DNA from: an uncultured Verrucomicrobiota bacterium
GTDB lineage: Bacteria; Verrucomicrobiota; Verrucomicrobiia; Chthoniobacterales; SZAS-18
Direction of reading: 5' to 3'
DNA: 14,819 bases
Assembly (NCBI GenBank): GCA_937871685.1
Contig: CALMOL010000519.1
Location: forward strand, 1 to 14,819
Shown: positions 1 to 7,387 of the stretch, one piece after another
Numbering within the stretch: position 1 is the stretch's first letter
Layout of the letters: each line of letters opens with the position of its first letter
Notes under the pieces: model-generated
Seen by the model: only the letters and a program-made list of their open reading frames with translations
Told to the model about the DNA's origin: nothing
Database searches by the model: none
Program-made: the position numbers and the translations under genes

Positions 1-1
1 G

Positions 2-142
2 CCCGACGGTGACCTGCCGGCTCCGGTGGAAGCGTCCCCCGCTCCCACGCCCACTTCGACGCCGGCCTCTAGCCCAGCGACGCCAAGCCCCGCTTCCACG
101 CCGACGCCCGATCCCTCGCGCGACGACCTGCCGAAGCCGTAG
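2..142 (+). CDS. C-terminal tail of an unidentified Pro/Thr/Ser/Ala-rich protein (partial)
   Basis: An open frame enters from the left edge and runs 46 codons to a TAG at 140-142. The visible tail is almost entirely Pro, Ala, Thr and Ser (for example PAPTPTSTPASSPATPSP) and ends in a charged stretch, DPSRDDLPKP. Low-complexity tails of this sort are often disordered linkers or extensions of envelope or secreted proteins, but nothing here identifies the protein. A strong hairpin lies 16 bases past the stop, which supports this as a real gene end. The alternative is a chance frame in GC-rich DNA. The family cannot be named because the body lies outside the window. Confidence 0.5.
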   Translation, partial: PDGDLPAPVEASPAPTPTSTPASSPATPSPASTPTPDPSRDDLPKP

Positions 143-158
143 AGCCTGGTGGTGGCGG

Positions 159-184
159 ATGCGACGCGGCGGGCCGCGTCGCAT
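159..184. terminator. Perfect 11-bp hairpin between convergent genes, probable bidirectional terminator
   Basis: An 11-base arm (159-169, ATGCGACGCGG) is followed by a 4-base loop and its exact reverse complement (174-184). It sits between the plus-strand gene ending at 142 and the minus-strand peptidase gene ending at 210, so it could end transcription from both sides. There is no long T tract on either strand. Confidence 0.6.
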
Positions 185-209
185 TCCCCGATCACCGAGG
201 CGTCTGGGG

Positions 210-2045
210 TCATTCCCAGCCGATCTGGCGGCCGGCGTTTTCCTTTTCGAGCCAGGCCATCAGGGGCTTGAAGTATTCTTTCATCGCGCGGGTGGAGAGG
301 TCTTCGCCGGTGGCGTCGCGCAAGACCTTGCGCCAGTCCTCGGTGCCGCCTTTTTGGAGCATCGTGCGCAGCCAGGTGCCGATCTCCTTGTTGTTCGCGT
401 AATTGCAGGCTTGCGGCGGCTGATGGAGGATGCGGCGGGCGATGTAGTCGTGGAATTGGAACTTCAGCACGGTGGCCACGGCGTAGGAATAGTAGTAGGC
501 CGGGTTGTCGTTGATGTGGGTCTTCGTGGCGGCGTCGCACCATTCTTCGCCGCGCTCGGCGGGCGGCTCGATGCCCTGGTAGTCGCGCACGTATTTCCAC
601 CAGCGGGCGTTCCATTGGTCCGGCGGGAGATTGCGCGCGTAGATGTCGGCCTCCCAGTGGGTCATGGTGCCGGAGGCGAAGAACATGAAGGGGATGGAGC
701 GCGCGAGGGCGTCGTCGAGCAGGAAGGCGGTGGCGTCGGGTTGGAAATCGGCCGGGAGGACGCCGACTTGCTTGAGGTAGGGGGCTTGGCCGGAGGCGAG
801 GGAGATCAATTCGCCGATGCCCTCGTGGAAGCCGGGGTTCGCGCCGGTGCGCAGGAGCGGCGGCACCTCGGGGCGCGTGTAGGCGATGAAGTAGTAGCCG
901 TGCCCGAGCTCGTGGTGCGCGGTGTAGAACCATTCGGAATTCGGCAGGACGCTCATGAGGGAGCGGATGTCGTTTTCCAGGTCCATGTGCCAGCAGGAGG
1001 CGTGGGTGTTTTTCTTGCGCTTGTCGCCGGCGGGGACGGGGAAGAGGTCGGACTTGGCCCAGAACGTTTCGGGCAGGCGCGGGAAGCCCATGCCGACGTA
1101 GAAGTCCTCGGCGGTGCGGGTGATCCACTCGGGGGCGCGGCCCTTGAAGCGGTCGTCGATGCTCGCGGCCTGGACGAGGCCGGGCCATTCCTGCGCCCAG
1201 CGGTCGGCGATCCAGTGGGCGGGGATGCGCTTGGGCACGGGCTGGCCGTAGCGCTTGGCGAGCTCGTGCTTGGCCCAGGTGTGGAGCTGGAGGAAGAGGG
1301 GGCGAAGCTCGCGGAGGAACTCGTCCTGGAGCTTGACCATCTCGTCGGTCGTCAGGCCGTAGTTGGCGACCTGGAGGCCGAAGTAATCGGCGTGGCCCAG
1401 CTCGCGGGCGACGCCGTTGCGCAGGTCGCGCAGCTTCACGAGGCCGGGGCGGAGCGCGGGGCCGGTTTCCTTGGAGGCTTCCCAGACGGCGCGGCGCTCG
1501 GTGAGGTCTTTGCTGGTGGCGAGGATGCGGTTGATGTCGTTGGGCGTGATCGGTTGGCCGCGGAGCTTGAACTCGAAGCCGTTGAGCGTGGAGGCCTGCT
1601 TGGTTTCCGCCTCGATGCGCGCGGCGACGAGGGTGGGGTTGGTCATCGGACCCTCGGCGGCGTTGAGGAGGATCTGGTTGAGTTGCTTGAGCGTGACGGG
1701 ATCGAGCTGCGCCTGGAGGGTGAGAAGCTCGCGGGCCTCGCGGATGAGGAAGGGGTTGCCGTTGAAGGCGGCGTAGGCCTTGCCGGCGGACTCGGCAGCG
1801 GCGTCGTGCGCGGGGGAGACGTCGGTGGCGGCGAGCCACTGCGCTTCCTGATTCACGCGGTAGAGCGCCTGGTAGCTGGCATTCGCGAGGGCGAGGAAGC
1901 GGGCCGCGCGCTCGGCGACGGGCTTGGCTGGCTGCGTCGGTCCGCTGCCGGGCACGGCCATGCCGACCGGCGGCGGATCGGCCGCGAGCAACGGCGTGGC
2001 CAGAACGGCGGCGGCGAGGACCGAGCGAAAGGGAAGGGGAAGCAT
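210..2045 (-). CDS. Secreted peptidase family M2 peptidyl-dipeptidase (angiotensin-converting-enzyme-like)
   Basis: A 611-residue zinc metallopeptidase of family M2, which removes C-terminal dipeptides from oligopeptides. The N-terminus has a signal peptide (hydrophobic core about residues 8-19, likely cleavage after PLLA), so it should be exported. The zinc motif is HHELGH (H378, E379, H382) and the third ligand is probably E408 in NPGFHEGIGE. Between H382 and E408 there are two more residues than in human testis ACE. ADRWAQEW (280-287) is another M2 signature. KTH (508-510) followed by Y517 matches ACE Lys511, His513 and Tyr520. By eye the chloride-binding Arg522 position reads Tyr, so it may be chloride-independent. 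The start at 2045 was chosen because the signal peptide begins there; the frame stays open upstream only because it runs through repeat DNA. Length is normal for a single-domain bacterial ACE homologue. The ribosome binding site is weak (AAGG about 10 bases upstream). Confidence 0.95.
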   Translation of the reverse strand: MLPLPFRSVLAAAVLATPLLAADPPPVGMAVPGSGPTQPAKPVAERAARFLALANASYQALYRVNQEAQWLAATDVSPAHDAAAESAGKAYAAFNGNPFLIREARELLTLQAQLDPVTLKQLNQILLNAAEGPMTNPTLVAARIEAETKQASTLNGFEFKLRGQPITPNDINRILATSKDLTERRAVWEASKETGPALRPGLVKLRDLRNGVARELGHADYFGLQVANYGLTTDEMVKLQDEFLRELRPLFLQLHTWAKHELAKRYGQPVPKRIPAHWIADRWAQEWPGLVQAASIDDRFKGRAPEWITRTAEDFYVGMGFPRLPETFWAKSDLFPVPAGDKRKKNTHASCWHMDLENDIRSLMSVLPNSEWFYTAHHELGHGYYFIAYTRPEVPPLLRTGANPGFHEGIGELISLASGQAPYLKQVGVLPADFQPDATAFLLDDALARSIPFMFFASGTMTHWEADIYARNLPPDQWNARWWKYVRDYQGIEPPAERGEEWCDAATKTHINDNPAYYYSYAVATVLKFQFHDYIARRILHQPPQACNYANNKEIGTWLRTMLQKGGTEDWRKVLRDATGEDLSTRAMKEYFKPLMAWLEKENAGRQIGWE

Positions 2046-2130
2046 GCCGGCAGCCTTCGACGGCTCCCGCGCGCCGACAACCGAAATCCCGCCGGGCTCC
2101 GGGGCGTGAATCTCGTTGAGCGCTCCGCGG

Positions 2131-2385
2131 GGTCTATATGGAGTGCGGTGGCTTGCCACCGCTCTTACACCCTTTTTCAAGGAAGTTGATCGAGAGCAAG
2201 AGGGCGCGGGCAGCGCGGGCGGGGCGCCCGCGCTACCCGTTTCCCTGAGCATCCGCTCCATCTCTTTGAAAAACGGTGTAACACGGCCGCGCAGGGAGGC
2301 GGAGCGGCGAATCGTGGTCCACGGCATCGGGTGGGAGCGTTGCCGCCTTGAGAGCGGGAGCAAGCGCCCGCACTCCATATAGACC
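2131..2385. repeat. Palindromic element with perfect 18-bp terminal inverted repeats, carrying a nested second element
   Basis: The ends are exact 18-bp inverted copies: GGTCTATATGGAGTGCGG at 2131-2148 and its reverse complement at 2368-2385. Similarity of the arms continues inward with mismatches: left GGCTTGCCACCGCTCT, and right, read on the other strand, CGCTTGCTCCCGCTCT. At the inner end of the left arm it is interrupted by the element at 2165-2281. Removing that insert leaves about 140 bp. No protein is encoded. From memory, sequences starting TATGGAGTGCGG recur between genes of Verrucomicrobiota; that is recall, not a search result. It lies in the divergent intergenic space between the M2 peptidase and the DUF3592 pair. 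No target-site duplication is obvious. Confidence 0.7.
2165..2281. repeat. Short palindromic MITE-like element, copy A (nested)
   Basis: This element starts TTACACC and ends GGTGTAA. Inverted arms continue inward (left TTACACCCTTTTTCAAGG; right, reverse-complemented, TTACACCGTTTTTCAAAG). A GC-rich internal dyad is centred near 2222. It is homologous to copy B at 7518-7637: the central block at 2211-2244 is nearly identical to 7567-7600 (they differ at one or two bases). If a TA dinucleotide is the duplicated target, the mobile part is 2168-2278 (CACC...GGTG). It has inserted in the left arm of the element at 2131-2385. It encodes no transposase, so it would have to be moved by an enzyme from elsewhere. 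Confidence 0.75.
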
Positions 2386-2539
2386 TGCCGCAAACGAGGT
2401 TAAGCGGGAGCAGACGCCGCTGGAGTCGGAGTTGGCGGCCACGTCGCGGCGCTTGTTCCCGATGATCCACAAGATCAGATCTCAAGCCCGGCGACGCGGG
2501 CTGGTTGACGGCGCGGCGCGGCGTCGCCAATTGGCCGCG

Positions 2540-2938
2540 ATGGATTCGTCCCTCCCGATCCTCGCCGCGGTCCGCCCTTGGTGGATGGACTCCGACTTCT
2601 TCACGCCGATCGGGTGCACCACGCTGTTCATCGTGCTGGCGATCTATCTCTGGGTTCGAAAATCCCTCCGCCGCCGTCGCCTCCTGGCCCGCGGCGGGGT
2701 GCAGACCGTGGGAACGGTGGTGGAACACGAGTCCAAGCCCCTCGATGCCTCCAAGCCGAAGGGGGAGTTGCGCTACCGCCCAGTGATCGAGTTCGTGACC
2801 GCCGACGGTCGGACCCTCCGCCACACACGCGAAGGCAGCGGCCCCCTGCCGGACCCGCCGGTCGGCACGAAGGTGAATCTCATCTACGACCCGGCCAACC
2901 CGGCGGACGTGATCGTCCTCGGCGACATCGGCTCCTGA
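2540..2938 (+). CDS. Small DUF3592-type membrane-anchored protein (first of a tandem pair)
   Basis: A 132-residue protein with one hydrophobic segment (TPIGCTTLFIVLAIYLWV) followed at once by a basic stretch (RKSLRRRR), then a soluble part with the hallmarks I associate with DUF3592. These are a GTVVEHES strand, a P-x-I-E-F/DGR segment and a C-terminal GTKVNLIYDPANPADVIV motif. The positive-inside rule would place the soluble part in the cytoplasm. No enzymatic motif is seen, and the family has no established function. The start is uncertain: ATG at 2540 was chosen because codons before the next ATG keep strong third-position GC. ATG at 2585, just before the membrane segment and preceded by GGTGG, gives 117 residues and is equally possible. 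The next gene starts 10 bases downstream, so the two are probably co-transcribed. Confidence 0.7.
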   Translation: MDSSLPILAAVRPWWMDSDFFTPIGCTTLFIVLAIYLWVRKSLRRRRLLARGGVQTVGTVVEHESKPLDASKPKGELRYRPVIEFVTADGRTLRHTREGSGPLPDPPVGTKVNLIYDPANPADVIVLGDIGS

Positions 2939-2948
2939 ACTCCCGCTT

Positions 2949-3389
2949 ATGTTCATCGCTTCGATCACCGACGTGCTGAATGTCGTCGTGTGGGTTCTCC
3001 TCGGTGGCTTGCTTCTCTACGGCCTGCTGCACGCGCTTGGGACCGGCGTGGCGACGGTCATGGGAACGTGGATGATCCTGCGGTCATTCTGGGACGTCTG
3101 GACGAAGCCTCGCATCCCGAGCGTCGTCGGAACCGTAGTCGGCCATCACGAGGAAGGCGTGGGCCCGGAACTCCGCTACGCGGCCGAGATTCGATACCGG
3201 CTGCCGGACGGGCGGGAGTTTCAAATCCGTTCCAGGGACCGGAGGGACTGGCGTTTTCCCGCTGTCGGAACCGAGGTCCACCCCACCTACGATCCGGCCA
3301 AGCCTGGCGAGGCGGTGGTGGATTGGATCGATGCGGACGATCGGCGCCCGCCCCCGGCGGTGCGGCCGAAGGGCCGGCTCCCCCCTTGA
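2949..3389 (+). CDS. Small DUF3592-type membrane protein (second of a tandem pair)
   Basis: A 146-residue protein with a long hydrophobic N-terminus (about residues 10-45, one or two membrane spans) and a soluble part that parallels its upstream neighbour: VVGTVVGHHEE, ELRYAAEIRYRLPDGREF, and a C-terminal GTEVHPTYDPAKPGEAVV. The shared GTxV...YDPAxPxxxxV ending makes the two genes paralogues. The tail is Pro/Arg-rich (DDRRPPPAVRPKG). It follows the first copy after 10 bases, with no clear Shine-Dalgarno sequence, so coupled translation is plausible. No function can be assigned. Confidence 0.75.
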   Translation: MFIASITDVLNVVVWVLLGGLLLYGLLHALGTGVATVMGTWMILRSFWDVWTKPRIPSVVGTVVGHHEEGVGPELRYAAEIRYRLPDGREFQIRSRDRRDWRFPAVGTEVHPTYDPAKPGEAVVDWIDADDRRPPPAVRPKGRLPP

Positions 3390-3401
3390 CGCCGGCAATC
3401 A

Positions 3402-3436
3402 CCGCCGGGCGCGGCACCGTTCCCCGCCCGGGGCGG
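3402..3436 (+). terminator. Possible terminator hairpin after the DUF3592 pair
   Basis: A 7-bp perfect stem (CCGGGCG at 3405-3411 with CGCCCGG at 3425-3431) with a 13-base loop; three more pairs are possible across a 2-base bulge. It starts 13 bases after the stop at 3389 and lies before glmS. There is no uridine run, so this is a weak call. Confidence 0.3.
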
Positions 3437-3515
3437 CCCGTCTTGTCATCCCCTGGATCGGGGCCACAGTCCTGCCGCCCTTTTCCACCTCTTCCAGTCC
3501 TCTTTTCCCCTTCCT

Positions 3516-5372
3516 ATGTGCGGCATCGTCGGATACATCGGCCGGGCGCCCGCGGCGCCCATCCTCCTCGACGGCCTCGCCCGCCTCGAATACCGCGGCT
3601 ACGACTCGGCCGGTCTCGCCACTCTGAACGGCCACGGCCTGGAAATCCGCAAGAGCGTCGGCCGCATCGACCAGCTCGCCGCCCTCGTCGGCCGCGAGGA
3701 GGTCCACGGCGACCTCGGCATCTCCCACACCCGCTGGGCCACTCACGGCGCCGTCACCAACGACAACGCCCACCCGCACTTCGACCAATCCGGCAAGCTC
3801 GCCGTGGTCCACAACGGCGTGATCGAAAACTACCAGCAGCTCCGCGCCGAGCTGCTGGAGCGCGGCGGCCACACCTTCCGCTCGCAGACCGACACCGAGA
3901 TCCTCGCCCACACCATCGGCCAAGCTTACGACGACGCCGGCGGCCCGCCGTCCAAGGCCCGCCTCGTCGAGGCCGTGCGCGCCACCCTCGCCCGGACCCG
4001 CGGCGCCTACGGCCTCGCCATCATCCACGCCGACGTGCCCGAGGTGATGATCGGCGCCAAGCGCGGCTCGCCCTTGGCCGTCGGCTTAGGAAAAGGTGAG
4101 AACTTTCTCGCTTCCGACCCTTCCGCCTTCGCCCGGCACACGCGCGAGGTCGTCTATCTCAAGGACTCGGACATGGCCGTGATCGAGCGCGGCTGCTTCG
4201 ATATCACCTCGCTCACCGGCCCCCCCGGCCGCTACGAGGTGACCGAGGTCGAGGATCCTGGCGCCGCCGCGCAGAAGGGCGACTTCGCCCACTTCATGCT
4301 CAAGGAAATCTTTGAGCAGCCCGGCACCGTGCGCGACGCCATGCGCGGCCGCCTTTCCCACGAGGAAGCCACCGCCCGCCTCGGCGGCCTGAACATGACG
4401 CCGCAGGAGCTGCGCGACGTGGACCGCGTGATCCTCACCGCCTGCGGCTCCGCCTGCCACGCTGGCATGGTCGGCGAATACATCCTCGAGGGCCTCGCCC
4501 GCGTGCCCGCCGAGGTGGACTACGCGCACGAGTTCCGCCTGCGGAACATGCCGCTGAACAAGGACACTCTCATCCTCGCCATCTCCCAGAGCGGCGAGAC
4601 GGCCGATACCCTCGCCGCCTTGCGCGAGGGCATCCGCCGCGGCCAGCGCGTGCGCGGCATCTGCAACAACGTCGCCTCCACCATCGCCCGCGAGAGCGGC
4701 GGCGGCGTTTACATGCACGCCGGACCCGAGATCGGCGTGGCCGCCACCAAGTCCTTCACCTCGCAGGTCGTCATCCTTTCCCTGCTTTCCCTCCTGCTCG
4801 GCCGCATCCGGCACCTTTCCGTCTCCGAGGGCCAAAACATCCTCAAGGCCCTCGAAGCGCTCCCCGATCAAGTCGAGCGCTGCTTGGAGCTGAACGACCA
4901 GGTCAAGCGCATCGCCGAGAAATACGCCCACGCCGAGGGCATGCTGTTCCTCGGCCGCCAGCACAACTACCCCGTGGCCCTCGAAGGCGCGCTCAAGATG
5001 AAGGAAATCTCCTACATCAACGCCAACGGCGCCCCCTCCGGCGAGCTCAAGCACGGCATCATCGCGATGATCCGCCCCGAGTTCCCCACCGTCGTCATCG
5101 CCCCCGACGACGTCGTGTTCGACAAGAACATGAACAACATCGAGCAGGTGAAGGCCCGCAAAGGCCCCGTGATCGCCGTCGCCACCGAGGGCGCCACCGA
5201 CTCCCTCAAAGGCATCGCCGACGAGTTGATCGCCGTCCCCCGCACCCTGGAGTTCCTGACCCCGATCCTCACCGTCATCCCCCTCCAACTCCTGGCCTAC
5301 CACACCGCCGTCACCCTCGGCTGCGACGTGGACAAGCCCCGCAACCTCGCCAAGAGCGTGACGGTGGAGTGA
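3516..5372 (+). CDS. glmS: Glutamine--fructose-6-phosphate aminotransferase (isomerizing)
   Basis: A cytoplasmic enzyme making glucosamine 6-phosphate from fructose 6-phosphate and glutamine, the first committed step to UDP-GlcNAc, peptidoglycan and LPS. At 618 residues it is full length. The N-terminal class II glutaminase begins MCGIVGYIG, so Cys2 becomes the N-terminal nucleophile; TRWATHG (72-78) and VHNGVIENY (98-106) are the glutamine-binding loops. Two SIS sugar-isomerase domains follow, with TACGSACHAG and AISQSGETADT in the first and the KMKEISYI...GELKHG active-site region in the second. The end, DVDKPRNLAKSVTVE, carries the conserved catalytic Lys. One variation: the usual IHAEAYPAGELKHG reads INANGAPSGELKHG, keeping the Glu-Leu-Lys-His core. 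There is no clear Shine-Dalgarno sequence and no glmS ribozyme upstream. It stands apart from the DUF3592 pair by 126 bases. Confidence 0.98.
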   Translation: MCGIVGYIGRAPAAPILLDGLARLEYRGYDSAGLATLNGHGLEIRKSVGRIDQLAALVGREEVHGDLGISHTRWATHGAVTNDNAHPHFDQSGKLAVVHNGVIENYQQLRAELLERGGHTFRSQTDTEILAHTIGQAYDDAGGPPSKARLVEAVRATLARTRGAYGLAIIHADVPEVMIGAKRGSPLAVGLGKGENFLASDPSAFARHTREVVYLKDSDMAVIERGCFDITSLTGPPGRYEVTEVEDPGAAAQKGDFAHFMLKEIFEQPGTVRDAMRGRLSHEEATARLGGLNMTPQELRDVDRVILTACGSACHAGMVGEYILEGLARVPAEVDYAHEFRLRNMPLNKDTLILAISQSGETADTLAALREGIRRGQRVRGICNNVASTIARESGGGVYMHAGPEIGVAATKSFTSQVVILSLLSLLLGRIRHLSVSEGQNILKALEALPDQVERCLELNDQVKRIAEKYAHAEGMLFLGRQHNYPVALEGALKMKEISYINANGAPSGELKHGIIAMIRPEFPTVVIAPDDVVFDKNMNNIEQVKARKGPVIAVATEGATDSLKGIADELIAVPRTLEFLTPILTVIPLQLLAYHTAVTLGCDVDKPRNLAKSVTVE

Positions 5373-5402
5373 ACAGATTGCGTTTGTCTAGCGTTCCTTC
5401 GA
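5343..5402 (+). other. glmS 3' end and downstream junction, the equivalent of the Tn7 attachment region
   Basis: In other bacteria the TnsD protein of Tn7 binds the last codons of glmS and directs insertion about 25 bp past the stop. The conserved codons (NLAKSVTVE) are intact here, and the DNA drops sharply in GC within a few bases of the stop at 5372. I saw no Tn7 ends or tns genes, so this is a positional observation only. Confidence 0.35.
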
Positions 5403-6683
5403 TCATGTGATTGGGTCATCTAAAGCCGCTGGCTCTTTGCTTGGTAAGGGAGGATAGATCGTGAGAAGAGTCGCGACTTCGTTTTTAACATTCTCGAATT
5501 CGCCCGATCTTACTTGGTGCAAACACCACTCCCAAATTTTCAACACGCTTTCGTCGGCGTTTTCCAAGCTGACTTCCCGCGTCGAAAAATTGGGCATCTG
5601 AACGGCGTAAAATTGATACCACTGCTTTGGGAGCGTGGCTTTCTGAGTGATATTGCGGAAAGATTTTACTTTGCTTAACTTGAACAGGTTTTCGCGCCAA
5701 GTTTGATCGCCAGGCCCGGCCACGGCCTTCAAGACCAGCTTGTCAGGAAAGTAAAAATTGATCTCGCAACAGACGATTGGGTCTGTGTGAGGGGACAAGA
5801 TCCAACTGTTCGGTCGAAACCAAATTCTCCCCTTTGCGTAATTTCTGAAAATCAGCCCGACCTTCGCTCCGTCTTTTCCCACGAGTTCGCTGAGTTTTTC
5901 GGAGAGAATCTCAGTGATGTCGGGGCGGTGTTCGAATATCACGTCCAGCGCGCGACGATGGGCGTGATAGATTTTACGCGCGAGTTGTTCGACTCTTGAG
6001 TCAGGCATAAAGCGGGTTTCGATTATCTCCACGTAATGATTTATCATCAATCGGGGGCCGTCTCCGATGGCGCCTTCCATCTCCTTCACACAAGCCTTCA
6101 GTTCTCCGGCAATGTGATCATATCGCGCGATCACATAAGCGTCGTCCTCAGGCTCCTCGCCCGATACCGAAAGGAGAATTAGCAATTGTCTTGTCTTGGG
6201 GAAATAGCGGTCAAGAATTTCTCGATACCTCGCTAATTGCGAAGAGTGTTGAGTCGACCAAACCTTGTTTTCAATTGCCACAATCCATTTCTCATCGTGG
6301 ACGTCAATTTCGAGCAGCAGATCAATATTGTGCCATTCTCGGGATACTTTAACGCTCGAAAAGAACGCTGAGTCAATCTCGACAGGGTCGATTTCGTGCG
6401 CTTTTCCGCTGAAGCTGTCATGAGTTACGCGGATTAACCATTTCCTCAAGAACAATGCGTTGAGCCCATGAGACCCGTTTGGGTCTAGTAACCAAGCAAG
6501 CACGTTGGAATGGCGTAACTCATTATTTGTGACCTTGAGAATATCGAAGAGATTGAACTGTCCGAAGCATCGTTCAATTTCACGCAAATCCGAGCACTCA
6601 ACCACCAGACGGCGAAGCGCTGCGAGATCTTCCAACGAACTGGATCTGGACTCCGTGGCAGCGGGGAGATCAGTCGTGTTCAC
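5403..6683 (-). CDS. PD-(D/E)XK nuclease superfamily protein (PDDEXK_4-like)
   Basis: A 426-residue protein recognised by FNLFDILKVTNNELRHSNVL followed by AWLLDPNGSHGL (residues about 43-74), an N-terminal signature of the PDDEXK_4 group, and by a likely nuclease core: D121 in NIDLLLEI, then E138-N-K140 in WIVAIENK, and a downstream SQLARYREIL helix. Members are often found among defence and mobile genes; substrates are generally unknown. The start is GTG at 6683 with no Shine-Dalgarno sequence, so the first residues are uncertain. It lies 35 bases after the antitoxin gene on the same strand and may be the third gene of that operon. Its DNA is markedly poorer in GC than the flanks (line 5641-5700 counts 38%; glmS line 4441-4500 counts 73%), a sign of horizontal transfer. 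It converges on glmS with only 30 bases between stops and no visible terminator. Confidence 0.85.
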   Translation of the reverse strand: MNTTDLPAATESRSSSLEDLAALRRLVVECSDLREIERCFGQFNLFDILKVTNNELRHSNVLAWLLDPNGSHGLNALFLRKWLIRVTHDSFSGKAHEIDPVEIDSAFFSSVKVSREWHNIDLLLEIDVHDEKWIVAIENKVWSTQHSSQLARYREILDRYFPKTRQLLILLSVSGEEPEDDAYVIARYDHIAGELKACVKEMEGAIGDGPRLMINHYVEIIETRFMPDSRVEQLARKIYHAHRRALDVIFEHRPDITEILSEKLSELVGKDGAKVGLIFRNYAKGRIWFRPNSWILSPHTDPIVCCEINFYFPDKLVLKAVAGPGDQTWRENLFKLSKVKSFRNITQKATLPKQWYQFYAVQMPNFSTREVSLENADESVLKIWEWCLHQVRSGEFENVKNEVATLLTIYPPLPSKEPAALDDPIT

Positions 6684-6718
6684 AGGGGTGTGGGCAGATG
6701 CGTCAGCCAGGTTGGCTT

Positions 6719-7009
6719 TTACGCGTGCAGCGCCTCAAGGACAGCTTGCGGATGCCGCTCCGCGACGCGTAGCAGAGCGCGCGCGGTGCCCTCGGGACGG
6801 CGGTGGCCTTGCTCCCAGTTCTGTAGGGTGCGAGCGCTGATGCCAAGCAGGGCGGCAAACTGGCCTTGGCTAAGGCCCAGTTTCTCGCGCACGGCGCGCG
6901 CGTCCGGCCAACTTAGGGTGGTCTCGCGCGCGGGCTTCTTTTCCCCGCGCAGGATGGCGCCCCCCTCTTTAAGGCTGGCGACAAGTTCCTGAAAAAGAGC
7001 GTCGTTCAT
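6719..7009 (-). CDS. XRE-family antitoxin (NadS / HigA2-like)
   Basis: A 96-residue helix-turn-helix protein. The C-terminal half contains REKLGLSQGQFAALLGISAR and TLQNWEQGHRRPEG (about residues 41-74), the usual xenobiotic-response-element fold with the WEQG recognition-helix end, then ALLRVAERHPQAVLEAL. The N-terminal part (NDALFQELVASLKEGGAI) is typical of NadS-like antitoxins that follow HigB2-type toxins. Its likely roles are to neutralise the neighbouring toxin and to repress the operon promoter. The ATG overlaps the toxin stop in ATGA (7006-7009), so translation is probably coupled. Toxin-first order is the HigBA arrangement. Confidence 0.92.
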   Translation of the reverse strand: MNDALFQELVASLKEGGAILRGEKKPARETTLSWPDARAVREKLGLSQGQFAALLGISARTLQNWEQGHRRPEGTARALLRVAERHPQAVLEALHA

Positions 7010-7347
7010 GGGTATTCGGCTTCGATGATGGATTTCAAGGCCTTGAGCTGCGCTGATGTGAGGTCTTCTTGCTCGTTTTTGGGATAGGCAAACAGAAAAA
7101 GGATCGCTTCGCCCGGCACGTGCCAATAGTAGATGATGCGCACTCCACCGCGCTGGCCTCGGCCGGAGCCGGCCCAACGAATTTTACGTAGGCCGCCAGA
7201 GACACGGATGAGGTCGCCGCGGTCAGGCTTGGCCATCAGCGACCACTGCAACGCGTTCAACTCGCCGTCGGACATCAAACGGGTGATCTGGCGCGTGAAG
7301 ACAGGCGTTTCTCTGAAGGAGAGCCTCACATCACTGCTATCCGTCAT
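7006..7347 (-). CDS. RelE/HigB2-like toxin of a type II toxin-antitoxin system
   Basis: A 113-residue protein of the RelE/ParE superfamily, HigB2 branch: ETPVFTRQITRLMSDGELN, then LMAKPDRGDLI, the diagnostic GGLRKIRWAGSGRGQRGG and VRIIYYW, then FLFAYPKNEQEDLT and a final helix. In this group the toxins are ribosome-dependent mRNA interferases; the basic segment is intact, so the protein looks functional. The start at 7347 (MTDSSDV) fits the family length. An ATG three codons upstream (7356) is possible, and the frame stays open to 7485 without family similarity. It is divergent from the broken DUF1016 gene, whose possible start lies about 40 bases away, so the antitoxin may once have controlled both promoters. 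Confidence 0.92.
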   Translation of the reverse strand: MTDSSDVRLSFRETPVFTRQITRLMSDGELNALQWSLMAKPDRGDLIRVSGGLRKIRWAGSGRGQRGGVRIIYYWHVPGEAILFLFAYPKNEQEDLTSAQLKALKSIIEAEYP

Positions 7348-7387
7348 TGACGGCATGGCGTAAAGCCGAAAGGATGGCTCCTCTCCT

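Noticed and set aside
9..2189. A 726-codon plus-strand open frame across the left part of the window
   Set aside because: It is antisense to the M2 peptidase. Its translation is Gly/Val/Glu-rich without motifs, while the opposite strand carries a complete metallopeptidase with a signal peptide. High-GC codon bias produces such shadows.
2046..2393. N-terminal extension of the M2 peptidase to 727 residues
   Set aside because: The extra 116 residues are translated repeat DNA, and they would bury the signal peptide that starts at the codon at 2045.
3390..3515. glmS ribozyme or riboswitch upstream of glmS
   Set aside because: The 126-base leader is C-rich with a simple GC hairpin and shows no ribozyme core; the known ribozyme is mainly found in Gram-positive bacteria.
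4086..5303. A 405-codon minus-strand frame inside glmS
   Set aside because: It is a shadow of glmS; the sense frame is a fully conserved enzyme.
6705..6717. Terminator between antitoxin and nuclease (AGCCA-GGT-TGGCT)
   Set aside because: The stem is only 5 bp, and the T run lies on the plus-strand side, the wrong direction for minus-strand transcription.
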